64,000 nucleotides of DNA, taken from Chersky-806 sp038252255. GTDB taxonomy: Bacteria; Actinomycetota; Acidimicrobiia; IMCC26256; JAENVU01. The notes beneath the pieces are model-generated. The model did no database searches and was not told the DNA's origin. It was given only the letters and a program-made list of their open reading frames with translations. Location of the stretch: assembly GCA_038252255.1 (NCBI GenBank), contig JBBSAM010000001.1:1-64000 (forward strand). The letters run 5' to 3'. Within the stretch, counting starts at the first letter, position 1, and each line of letters starts with the position of its first letter. Position numbers and translations under genes: made by a program. Shown here in pieces: positions 8,292 to 16,225 of the stretch.

Positions 8292-9341
8292 ATGGTGATG
8301 GCGGATCGACCGGGGGTGAAGACGGCACCCTTACCGGAGACTGCGCTCACGCTGGTGGAGCTCGGCGCGCGGATGTCCACGACGCTCGCCACGCTGCCGA
8401 TGCACCAACCCTGGCGCGGGCCCGAATCGGTCGTCGACAACACCGTGCACGAGAGCGTGCGTGAGATCTTGAAGACGCTGCTCACCTTCTCGCTGACGTT
8501 GCCCACCCCGCGACTGCGTTCGCTCGAGAAGTTCCTCGACGACCTCTGCCGGAGCGTGTTGCGGCCGGTTGCGACGCGCGACGGCGTGACCGTCGAGGAC
8601 GACGAAGTGGGCGGGATCCCCGGCGTCTGGGTGCGGCCGCCCCATCGCCCCCGGGCGACCATCCTCTATCTCCACGGTGGCGGCTACCTCGCGACGACAC
8701 CCTGGATGTACTCGCTGTTCACCGCCGAGCTCGTACGGGCGACGGGATGCGACCTCTTCATCGTCGACTACCGCCTCGCGCCCGAGTTCCCGTTCCCCGC
8801 CGGGCTGCTCGACGCGACCCACGTGTTCGAAACGCTGCTCGATGACGGCCGACCCCCGACCGAGCTGTTCGTCGCGGGCGACTCGGGTGGAGGCGGCCTC
8901 GCGACGTCACTGTTCGAAGACGTGCGCGCGGAGCACCTGCCCGAGCCCGCCGGCGCGATCCTGTTCTCGCCCGAGGTGGACCTGGTCATGGGCGAGCCGT
9001 CCGTGAAGGCGAACGCGCGTCACGACGTGCTGCCCGACCAGATCCCTGTGCTGCAGTACCTCGCCGGGGCCGACCCCCACGACCCGCGGGTATCGGTGGT
9101 CTACGCCGATGTGCACCGCTTTCCTCCGACCTTCATCGCGTACGGGGACATGGAGATGTTCCGTGACGAGATCGTGGAGTTCATCGGCATGTTGAAGGAC
9201 GCCGACGTCGGGGTGGCGGTCTTCGAAGCGCCCTTCCTCTTTCACGTGTACGAGATCCTCATGCCGTGGGCCACCGCGTCCAAGGCGACGATCGCCGCGG
9301 TGTCGGCCTTCATCGACGACCGGTTGGCCCCGCCCGACTGA
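8292..9341 (+). CDS. Alpha/beta hydrolase, hormone-sensitive-lipase (GDXGG) family
   Basis: This 349-residue protein has the HSL-family oxyanion motif LYLHGGGYLATTP at about residue 128 and the nucleophile elbow AGDSGGGGLA, with the Ser nucleophile near residue 197. The likely Asp is in YGDMEMFRDE and the His in LFHVYEIL. The N-terminal ~90 residues form a helical cap. Such enzymes hydrolyse short-chain acyl esters; the substrate is unknown, but nearby lipid-catabolism genes suggest an ester of a lipid or steroid. The start may be ATG 8292 or ATG 8298. It lies only 4 bases after the ZIP reading frame, so the two may be cotranscribed. Confidence 0.85.
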   Translation: MVMADRPGVKTAPLPETALTLVELGARMSTTLATLPMHQPWRGPESVVDNTVHESVREILKTLLTFSLTLPTPRLRSLEKFLDDLCRSVLRPVATRDGVTVEDDEVGGIPGVWVRPPHRPRATILYLHGGGYLATTPWMYSLFTAELVRATGCDLFIVDYRLAPEFPFPAGLLDATHVFETLLDDGRPPTELFVAGDSGGGGLATSLFEDVRAEHLPEPAGAILFSPEVDLVMGEPSVKANARHDVLPDQIPVLQYLAGADPHDPRVSVVYADVHRFPPTFIAYGDMEMFRDEIVEFIGMLKDADVGVAVFEAPFLFHVYEILMPWATASKATIAAVSAFIDDRLAPPD

Positions 9342-9385
9342 CCCGCGCACACCACACACGGGCAGCGGAAAGCCGGACGGGGCGC

Positions 9386-9865
9386 CTACCCGTCGGCCCT
9401 CCAGACCGTGTGCTGCGGCTCCCAGTCCCCGTAGCCGGTCGTCTTCGTCGCGAGACACGCATCCACGAGCAGCTCGAACAGCTGTTCGTCCGCGAATCCG
9501 GGCGGTGGCTCGGTGATGCTCCTCTCCTCCACCAGGTAGCGATGCTCCAACTCGGCGCGCAGTGCCGGGTCCGGTCGCGGCACCGCCGTTCCCGTCACGT
9601 AGAACGCATCTTCGTTCCCGTCGTTGGGAAACGCGTGCAAGGCGTAGCGCGGGTCGCGCCGCAGGTCGGCCCGCTTCGGCGACGACACGACGAAGACGTA
9701 CATCCCGTCGTCGGTGAGGATGGGGCACACCGGATGGACGCGAGGTCCGCCATCGGCGCGCACGGTGGCGAGGAAGCCCAGTCCGAGGCCCACCCGGTAG
9801 AGCAGTGCGCGGCCGGTATCGGCCAGGTCCGGTCGGGCGGCTCGGAACTCTCCCCAGGTGAGCAT
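9386..9865 (-). CDS. Pyridoxamine 5'-phosphate oxidase-like (PPOX) flavin protein
   Basis: The 159-residue product fits the split-barrel PPOX fold: LGLGFLATVRADGGPRVHPV at residues 27-46, DGMYVFVVSSPKRADLRRDPR in the middle, and DAFYVTGTAVP. These proteins bind FMN, F420 or heme and are often oxidoreductases of unknown substrate. ATG at 9863-9865 is preferred; a GTG lies three codons upstream. It is convergent with the hydrolase gene and divergent from the epoxide-hydrolase-like gene 92 bases away. Confidence 0.8.
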   Translation of the reverse strand: MLTWGEFRAARPDLADTGRALLYRVGLGLGFLATVRADGGPRVHPVCPILTDDGMYVFVVSSPKRADLRRDPRYALHAFPNDGNEDAFYVTGTAVPRPDPALRAELEHRYLVEERSITEPPPGFADEQLFELLVDACLATKTTGYGDWEPQHTVWRADG

Positions 9866-9957
9866 CGCGATCACGCTCGCGGACTCCCGCGGGTTGCGTC
9901 AATGGCCCGCCTTCATCCGGGTCGTGCCATGATGCGGCGCCGCAGAGGAGGTCGACA

Positions 9958-10335
9958 TTGAGCGCGGAAGAGATCGTGAACGAGTTCATAGCGCGGGTCG
10001 TGCGGATGGACCTCGACGCCGCGTGCGAGCTGGTCAGTGACGACGTCGAGTACGACAACGTGCCGATGGGCAAGGTCTTCGGACCCGACGGGATCAAGGG
10101 TGTGCTCGCGCAGATGGTCGGCATGCTCGACGAGGTCGACTGGGTGATCCATCGCCAGGTCGCCGCCGGCTCGCTGGTCCTGAACGAGCGCACCGACCGC
10201 TTCGGCAAGGACGGGAAGTGGATCGAGCTCCCGGTAGCAGGAGTCTTCGAGGTGATCGACGGCCGCATCACACTCTGGCGCGACTACTTCGACATGACGA
10301 CGTTCACCGAGCAGCTCACCGCGCTCGCCGGCTGA
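9958..10335 (+). CDS. Limonene-1,2-epoxide hydrolase-like (SnoaL fold) protein
   Basis: This 125-residue protein has the LEH fold with the pattern LNERTDRF at residues ~77-84 and GRITLWRDYFDM near residues 102-113, which supply the Asp-Arg-Asp set used by limonene epoxide hydrolase. The family hydrolyses small epoxides or acts as isomerases on polyketides and steroids. The start is TTG 9958, well placed after AGAGGAGG at 9944-9951. It is 37 bases upstream of a thiolase gene on the same strand and is probably in its operon, so an epoxide or enol intermediate of lipid or sterol breakdown is a reasonable guess. Confidence 0.85.
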   Translation: MSAEEIVNEFIARVVRMDLDAACELVSDDVEYDNVPMGKVFGPDGIKGVLAQMVGMLDEVDWVIHRQVAAGSLVLNERTDRFGKDGKWIELPVAGVFEVIDGRITLWRDYFDMTTFTEQLTALAG

Positions 10336-10372
10336 GCTTCTTTCCCAACGACTGCACCAGGAGGACGCACCA

Positions 10373-11584
10373 ATGCCCGACGCCGTCATCGTCGCCACCG
10401 CCCGGAGCCCGATCGGTCGGGCCAACAAGGGATCACTCGTCGACGTGCGCCCCGACGACCTCGCCGCCACGATCGTGCGCGCCGCGCTGGCCAAGGTTCC
10501 CCAGCTCGACCCGGCCGAGGTCGAAGACGTGATCCTCGGATGCGCGCAGCCGGCCGGGGAGCAGGGTTACAACCTCGGCCGCGTGGTCGCGCTGCTCGCG
10601 GGCATGGAGGACGTTCCGGGCACGACCGTGAACCGCTACTGCTCGTCGAGCCTGCAGACGATCCGCATGGCCGGGCACGCGATCGGCTGTGAAGAGGGCG
10701 ACGTGTTCGTCGCCGCGGGCGTCGAATGCGTGAGCCGGTTCGACAAGGGTCGCTCGGACGGCGGTCCCGGCACCACGAACGACCTGTTCTCCGAGGCCCG
10801 GGCGCGCAGCAAGGCGCGTGCCGAAGGTGGGGCGCCGAGCTGGACTCCGCCGACCGGCCTGCCGGACGTGTACATCGCGATGGGCCAGACGGCCGAGAAC
10901 GTCGTCGAGCAAGAGGGCGTCACCCGCGAGGAGATGGACGAGTTCGCGGCTCGGTCGCAACAGCGGGCGGTCGAGTCCCAGCAGAACGGGTTCTTCGAGC
11001 GCGAGATCATCCCGATCACACTGCCCGACGGGACGGTCATGGAGAAGGACGACGGTCCGCGCGACGGCACGACGGTCGAGAAGCTCGCGCAGCTCAAGCC
11101 GGTCTTCCGTCCCGACGGCACCGTCACCGCCGGCAACGCGTGCCCGCTCAACGACGGTGCTTCGGCGGTCGTCGTGATGAGCTCCACGCGGGCCGAGCAG
11201 CTCGGCATCACACCGCTCGCCCGCATCGTCAGCAGCGGAGTGTCGGCCCTGAACCCCGAGATCATGGGGCTCGGCCCGATCGCTGCGTCGCGCCAGGCTC
11301 TCGCCCGCGCGGGGCTGACGATGGACGACATCGACCTCGTCGAGATCAACGAGGCGTTCGCGGCGCAGGTCATCCCGTCGGCGAAGCACCTGGGCATCCC
11401 GTGGGAGAAGCTCAACGTGCACGGTGGTGGGATCGCGCTCGGCCACCCGTTCGGGAGCACCGGCGGGCGCATCATGACGACGCTGCTCAACGGCCTCGAG
11501 GACGGCGGCGGTCGCTACGGGCTCGAGACCATGTGCGTCGGTGGCGGCCAGGGCATGGCCATGATCGTCGAGCGCCTCGCCTAA
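10373..11584 (+). CDS. Thiolase (acetyl-CoA acyltransferase)
   Basis: This 403-residue protein has thiolase landmarks: the acyl-accepting Cys90 in NRYCSSSLQT, GGGIALGHPFGSTGGR with the catalytic His, and the second Cys in ETMCVGGGQGMAM. It should cleave a 3-ketoacyl-CoA with CoA in beta-oxidation. AGGAGG sits 9 bases before the ATG. It follows the LEH-like gene, is convergent with an acyl-CoA ligase gene, and ends 16 bases before the first copy of the long palindrome. Substrate is unknown; the context suggests sterol or fatty-acid side chains. Confidence 0.93.
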   Translation: MPDAVIVATARSPIGRANKGSLVDVRPDDLAATIVRAALAKVPQLDPAEVEDVILGCAQPAGEQGYNLGRVVALLAGMEDVPGTTVNRYCSSSLQTIRMAGHAIGCEEGDVFVAAGVECVSRFDKGRSDGGPGTTNDLFSEARARSKARAEGGAPSWTPPTGLPDVYIAMGQTAENVVEQEGVTREEMDEFAARSQQRAVESQQNGFFEREIIPITLPDGTVMEKDDGPRDGTTVEKLAQLKPVFRPDGTVTAGNACPLNDGASAVVVMSSTRAEQLGITPLARIVSSGVSALNPEIMGLGPIAASRQALARAGLTMDDIDLVEINEAFAAQVIPSAKHLGIPWEKLNVHGGGIALGHPFGSTGGRIMTTLLNGLEDGGGRYGLETMCVGGGQGMAMIVERLA

Positions 11585-11600
11585 TCGCCCCCAAACCTCG

Positions 11601-11649
11601 GTTTTGGCGTCAGTAGGGACCCGATACGGGTCCCTACTGACGCCAAAAC
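11601..11649. repeat. Palindromic repeat, copy 1 (22-base perfect arms)
   Basis: Arms 11601-11622 and 11628-11649 are perfect reverse complements around GATAC, in which G and C can also pair, giving a 23-base stem. The core is TTTTGGCGTCAGTAGGG and its complement. It lies between the stops of two convergent genes. Because the stem begins with T and ends with A on both strands, there is no U-run after the hairpin; a G-rich tract (GGGGTGGGGG) follows instead. The arms match copies at 39811 and 40843, while the loop differs. Confidence 0.92.
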
Positions 11650-11659
11650 GGGGTGGGGG

Positions 11660-13117
11660 TCAGGAGTATTGGTTGCGGAGGTCGCGCTTTCTGATCTTGC
11701 CCATGGGATCGCGCGGGAGCGCGTCGACCACCTCGACGCGGCGGACGCACTTGTACGCCACGAGGTGCTCGCGGCAGAACGCGATCACGTCCTCGGGGCT
11801 CAGCTCGCCGTCCGGCACGACGACCGCGGCGACGAGCTCGCCGTACTCGTCGTCCGGCAGCCCGATCACCGCCACCTCGGCGACGTGCGGGTGGCGGACG
11901 AGCACCGCTTCGACCTCGGCCGGGTAGACGTTCGCGCCGCCGGTGATGACGAGGTCCTTGCGCCGGTCCACGACGTAGAGGTAGCCGTCCTCGTCCAGAT
12001 ACCCGACGTCGCCGAGCGTCGCGAGATCGCCGCGGTAGATGGACTCGGTGAGCTCGTCGGGCCCGGCGTAGCGAAAGCCCCGACCCCAGTCCGAGCCGAT
12101 GTAGATGAGGCCGGTCTCCCCCGGCGGAAGCTCGTTGCCCTCGTCGTCCATGATCTTGATCGTCGAACCGAGCGCGGGGCGGCCGACGCTCCCCGGTCGC
12201 TCGAGCCACTCCTCCGGCGTGATCACCGTGCCCATCGTCTCGGTGCCGCCGTAGGTCTCCCACACCGCACCCGGCGGGAACATCGACATCACCTCGCGCT
12301 TCACACTCGGCGCGCACGGCGCGGACCCGTGCATCACTCGCCGCACGCTCGAGAGGTCCGCGCGGGCCCGATCCTCGGCCGGCAGGCGAGTCAGGCGGTA
12401 GAGGTGGACGGGGGCGCAGATCCAGTACGTGACCCGTTCCGCTTCGAGGACGCGCAGCGCCTCGGCGGCGTCGAAGTGATCGAGCACCACCGTGGTGTGG
12501 CCGACGATGAGCGCGCTGTGCGGGCCGCTGAAGCCGGCAAGGTGGTGCAGCGGCGACGCGGTGAGGTTGACCTCGTCGGGCTCCGCGATCCCGTACGACT
12601 CGTAGTACCGGACCATCCCCATGATCGCGGCCTCGGCGGAGGGTACGGCCCGCAGCACCGCCTTGGGCCGACCGGTGGTCCCCGACGTGTACGGGCGCAG
12701 GACCACGTAGTCCGGGTAGGCGTCCGGGATGGGCGCGGCGGGCGCGTCCGCAACGTCCGCGAGGAACTGCTCGAGCCCCGGCTCGTCGAGCAGGAACGCG
12801 ACTTCGCCATCCGTGCAGAAGTAGTCGCGCTCTTCGGCGGTGGCACCGTGCGGGATGGGCACGACCTGGGCGCCGAGCCGCGCCGCGCCGAGCGCCGCCT
12901 CCATCCACTCCGGACGGTTGCGCAACGCGATGCCGAGCCGCCGCTCCGGGCCGACCCCGCGGTCGCGCAGCACGTGCGCGGCTCCCGTCATCGCCGCGTC
13001 CACCTCGGCGTAGGTGATCCGGCGGTCGCCGGCGACGATCGCGACCTTGTCCGGCCGCAGCCGTGCGTGGGCGGCCACCCCGTACTGCTCGAGCGTGGTG
13101 TCGGTCGCCGATGACAT
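11660..13117 (-). CDS. Acyl-CoA synthetase (FadD family, AMP-forming)
   Basis: The 485-residue protein belongs to the ANL superfamily: P-loop YTSGTTGRPKAV, adenylate-binding VWETYGGTETMG, hinge DVGYLDEDGYLYVVDRRKD with ITGGANVYPAEVE, and the catalytic Lys near the C terminus in PRDPMGKIRKRD. It activates a carboxylic acid to its CoA thioester using ATP. It lies 22 bases after an SDR gene and is probably cotranscribed with it and an MFS transporter, suggesting uptake, activation and oxidation of one substrate. It is shorter than, and does not look like, FadD3 (the HIP-CoA ligase); a side-chain or cholate-type acid is possible. Confidence 0.9.
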   Translation of the reverse strand: MSSATDTTLEQYGVAAHARLRPDKVAIVAGDRRITYAEVDAAMTGAAHVLRDRGVGPERRLGIALRNRPEWMEAALGAARLGAQVVPIPHGATAEERDYFCTDGEVAFLLDEPGLEQFLADVADAPAAPIPDAYPDYVVLRPYTSGTTGRPKAVLRAVPSAEAAIMGMVRYYESYGIAEPDEVNLTASPLHHLAGFSGPHSALIVGHTTVVLDHFDAAEALRVLEAERVTYWICAPVHLYRLTRLPAEDRARADLSSVRRVMHGSAPCAPSVKREVMSMFPPGAVWETYGGTETMGTVITPEEWLERPGSVGRPALGSTIKIMDDEGNELPPGETGLIYIGSDWGRGFRYAGPDELTESIYRGDLATLGDVGYLDEDGYLYVVDRRKDLVITGGANVYPAEVEAVLVRHPHVAEVAVIGLPDDEYGELVAAVVVPDGELSPEDVIAFCREHLVAYKCVRRVEVVDALPRDPMGKIRKRDLRNQYS

Positions 13118-13139
13118 CGCCGGCGAGCGTAGTCAGCGC

Positions 13140-14045
13140 TTACGCGCCGTAGACCGGAGCCGGTTCGGGCGCCTGGGCGAGGAGGTCACGCACGACCGGA
13201 CCGATCTCGGCCGGGTCCCAGCGGGCGCCCTTGTCGACCCGCGGGCCGTGCTGCCAGCCGTCGGCCACCGAGAGGACCCCACCTTCGACCTCGAACACCC
13301 GGCCGGTGATCCCCCGCGACTCCGCACTGCCGAGCCACACGACGAGCGGGGCCACGTTCTCGGGTGCCATCGCGTCGAACGAGTCGTCGTCCGGCACGGC
13401 CATGGTGTCGGCAAAGACGGCCTCGGTCATGCGGGTCCGTGCCGCGGGCGCGATCGCGTTCGCGGTCACCCCGTACCGACCGAGCTCGGCACTCTCCACC
13501 ATCGTGAGCGCCGCGATGCCGGCCTTTGCCGCGCTGTAGGTGCCCTGCCCGACGCTGCCGAGCAAGCCGGCGCCGCTGCTGGTGTTGATGACGCGCGCGT
13601 CGACCGCCTCCCCGGCCTTCTGCTGCTCGCGCCAGTACGCGGCGGCGAACCGGGTCGGTGCGAAGTGGCCCTTGAGGTGGACCCGGATCACCGCATCCCA
13701 CTCTTCCTCGGACGTGGAGACGATCATCCGGTCGCGCAGGAACCCGGCATTGTTCACGAGCACGTCGAGCCGCCCGAACGCGTCGACCGCGGTCTGCACC
13801 AGCCGCTGCGCACCCTCCCAGTCCGCGACGTCATCGCCATTCGCGACCGCTTCGCCACCCGCGGCGCGGATCAGGTCCACGACCTCACCGGCCGGGCCGG
13901 TCGAGCCTCCCGTGCCGTCGGCCTCGGCGCCGAGGTCGTTCACGACCACCTTGGCGCCTTGGCGCCCGAACTCGAGCGCATGCCCACGGCCGATGCCGCG
14001 GCCCGCGCCGGTGACGATGACCACCCGTCCGTCGCAAATTCCCAT
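13140..14045 (-). CDS. SDR oxidoreductase, Rv3548c-like
   Basis: This 301-residue short-chain dehydrogenase starts MGICDGRVVIVTGAGRGIG, a Rossmann TGxxxGxG motif, followed by NNAGFLRDRM, SSGAGLLGSVGQGTYSAAKAG with the Ser-Tyr-Lys triad, and a C-terminal GWQHGP segment. It resembles the dehydrogenase part of peroxisomal MFE-2 and, from memory, Rv3548c of the mycobacterial KstR2 region. I chose ATG 14043-14045 because the conserved fold begins there. It probably oxidises a 3-hydroxyacyl-CoA. It sits between the MFS and FadD genes on the same strand. Confidence 0.85.
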   Translation of the reverse strand: MGICDGRVVIVTGAGRGIGRGHALEFGRQGAKVVVNDLGAEADGTGGSTGPAGEVVDLIRAAGGEAVANGDDVADWEGAQRLVQTAVDAFGRLDVLVNNAGFLRDRMIVSTSEEEWDAVIRVHLKGHFAPTRFAAAYWREQQKAGEAVDARVINTSSGAGLLGSVGQGTYSAAKAGIAALTMVESAELGRYGVTANAIAPAARTRMTEAVFADTMAVPDDDSFDAMAPENVAPLVVWLGSAESRGITGRVFEVEGGVLSVADGWQHGPRVDKGARWDPAEIGPVVRDLLAQAPEPAPVYGA

Positions 14046-14088
14046 GGCGGGGGAACCTAGTGCCTGGTCGGGAGACGGTTGCCGGCGA

Positions 14089-15282
14089 TCAGCCGGCGAG
14101 TGGTTCGGTCTCCGGCTCGGCCGGGCGGTCGGCAGGCGTGCCGCGACCCCAGAAGAACGCCAGCGCGGTGAGCACCGCGACACCGCCTGCGGCGGCGCCC
14201 CACATGGCCTCCGCGCCGGCCGCGCCGTAGAGCGGTGCGGCTCCGAACGCGGCCAACCCGGCCGCCGCGGCCGCCGCCGCGGCCCACAGACCCTGGCCCG
14301 CGGCGGTCAACGATGCGGGCGCCGAGCGGGCCACCGCAGCCTGGCCCGACGGCGTCGACACCGCGTCGCACATCGAGTGGACGAGCGCGATCAACGACGC
14401 CGTCAGCACGGAGCTCGAGATCCCGTAGCCCGCGATCAACGGGACGGTCAGCGTCAGCGCGATCACCCCGCTGCGGACCGCCCCGCGCCGGTCGGCGAGC
14501 CGCCCGCCGAACGGGCTCAGTGCGACGAGCGGGAGCGCGAACAGCGCGAGCGTCACCGCGATGACGGTCGTGCTCGCGCCGAGGTCCGTCATGTAGCGCG
14601 CCCAGGTGGCGTCGAAGACCCCGATCGACAGATAGAGGCCGGCCGCGAGCGCGAGGCCCGAGCGCACCCCGCGATTCGCGATGAGCACCCGCAACGCTCG
14701 CTTCGGGGGCGGCGCGCCGACCGGAGGCTCGTCGATCCGCGCGACTGCGGGCGAGGTGAGCGCGAGCGCGGCCGCGAGGAACAGGAACGGCGCGTGCAGC
14801 CCGAACAGCGCGGCGAGCAGCGCGGCGATCGGTGGCCCGGAGATGAAGCCTGCGACCTCGACGCTCGCGAGCCGCCCCAGCGCCTCGCCGGCCTTCGCGC
14901 CCGAGCGCGCCACGACGACGCGGCGGGCGGCCGGGACGAACATCCCCGATCCGAGCCCGAGCAGGAGCCGGGCGCCGACGAACTCCCAGAGCTGCGACGC
15001 GAGCCCGAACCACAGCATCCCGACCGCGGCGACCGCCAGACCGACCCGGAGCAGCAGGCGCGTGTACCCGTGGTCGGCGTAACGGGCGAGCCCCATCTGC
15101 GCGCCGAGACCCGCGAGAAAGCTGGTTCCCGCGATGAGGCCGAGGCCGTAGGTGGGGAGGTGGTACCGGTCCTGCAGCTCCGCCAGCAGGGCGAAGATCG
15201 CGCCGTACCCGAGCGCTTCGAACGCCGTCGCCGCGTAGAGCAGGCGCGGCACGCGCTTGGGCGACCCCGAGATCGGATCCAT
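14089..15282 (-). CDS. MFS transporter
   Basis: The 397-residue protein has about 12 hydrophobic helices in two halves joined by a polar loop near residue 185 (DEPPVGAPPPKRALR). MFS signatures are visible: ARYADHGYTRLLLR after helix 2 and the equivalent GGRLADRRGAVRSG in the second half. It should move a small solute in or out by proton exchange. It is the first gene of a probable minus-strand operon with an SDR and a FadD, 43 bases upstream of the SDR, so import of a carboxylic or sterol substrate is plausible. It is divergent from an F420-type oxidoreductase with 31 bases between starts. Confidence 0.85.
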   Translation of the reverse strand: MDPISGSPKRVPRLLYAATAFEALGYGAIFALLAELQDRYHLPTYGLGLIAGTSFLAGLGAQMGLARYADHGYTRLLLRVGLAVAAVGMLWFGLASQLWEFVGARLLLGLGSGMFVPAARRVVVARSGAKAGEALGRLASVEVAGFISGPPIAALLAALFGLHAPFLFLAAALALTSPAVARIDEPPVGAPPPKRALRVLIANRGVRSGLALAAGLYLSIGVFDATWARYMTDLGASTTVIAVTLALFALPLVALSPFGGRLADRRGAVRSGVIALTLTVPLIAGYGISSSVLTASLIALVHSMCDAVSTPSGQAAVARSAPASLTAAGQGLWAAAAAAAAGLAAFGAAPLYGAAGAEAMWGAAAGGVAVLTALAFFWGRGTPADRPAEPETEPLAG

Positions 15283-15313
15283 CCACGGATGATCGCACGC
15301 ATCGTCGGATACG

Positions 15314-16225
15314 GTGACCGAAATGCACTACGGGGTGACCATCTTCATGACCGACCGGACGATGCGTCCCGACGAGTTCGCCCGTGAGGTCGAGGCGCGC
15401 GATCTCCATTCGATCTACATCCCGGAGCACACCCACATCCCGGTCTCGCGGCGTACTCCCCCGCCGACGGGCGACGCCCAGCTCGCCGAGGAGTACAAGC
15501 GGACGCTCGATCCGTTCGTGGCGCTCACAGCCGCCGCGACCGTGACCGAGCGAATCCTGGTGGGCACAGGCATCTGCCTCGTTGCGCAGCGCGAACCGAT
15601 CGTCACGGCCAAGGCGGTCGCGACGCTTGACCAGCTCTCCGGTGGGCGCTTCGTCTTCGGCATCGGCTTCGGGTGGAACGCCGACGAGCTCGAGGACCAC
15701 GGTGTGACGATGCCGGAGCGGCGTGACGTGGCCCGCGAGCACATGCTCGCGATGCAGCAGCTCTGGCGCGAGGACGAAGCCGAGTACCACGGCAAGCACG
15801 TCGACTTCTCGCCGTCATGGTCATGGCCGAAGCCAGGAGCGCGTGCCGGTGTCGCCGGTCCTCCCGTGCTGATCGGAGGCGCGGCCGGGCCGAAGATGTT
15901 CGCCCACATCGCGGAGTACGCAGACGGTTGGATCCCCATCGGCGGTCGGGGGATCCGCGCCGCGCTGCCCGAGCTCCACGCCGCGTACGAGGCCGTGGGG
16001 CGTGATCCGGCGACGTTGCGGATCGTGCCGTTCGGGACGATCCCGGACGCCGGCAAGCTCGAGTACTACGCGTCCTTGGGCATCGAGGAGATCGTGCTGC
16101 GGGTGCCGTCCGCCGGCGCCGACACGGTGCTCCCCCTCCTCGACCAGTATGCCGAGCTGGCGAGGTCAGGGCCGCCCTCGGCCGCCACGCGTTCCGGGTC
16201 CGACGATCGGCCGAGGGAGATCTAA
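15314..16225 (+). CDS. LLM-class F420-dependent oxidoreductase
   Basis: This 303-residue protein is a luciferase-like TIM-barrel enzyme. The N-terminal SIYIPEHTHIPVSRRTP is typical of an actinobacterial F420 subfamily (TIGR03619-like, from memory). Also visible are VGTGICLVAQREPIVTAK, GRFVFGIGFGWNADEL and PVLIGGAAGPKMF. It should use F420 or FMN to oxidise or reduce an unknown carbonyl or alcohol. The start is GTG 15314, with an ATG three codons later. Its stop overlaps the stop of the convergent surface-protein gene by four bases. Confidence 0.9.
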   Translation: MTEMHYGVTIFMTDRTMRPDEFAREVEARDLHSIYIPEHTHIPVSRRTPPPTGDAQLAEEYKRTLDPFVALTAAATVTERILVGTGICLVAQREPIVTAKAVATLDQLSGGRFVFGIGFGWNADELEDHGVTMPERRDVAREHMLAMQQLWREDEAEYHGKHVDFSPSWSWPKPGARAGVAGPPVLIGGAAGPKMFAHIAEYADGWIPIGGRGIRAALPELHAAYEAVGRDPATLRIVPFGTIPDAGKLEYYASLGIEEIVLRVPSAGADTVLPLLDQYAELARSGPPSAATRSGSDDRPREI

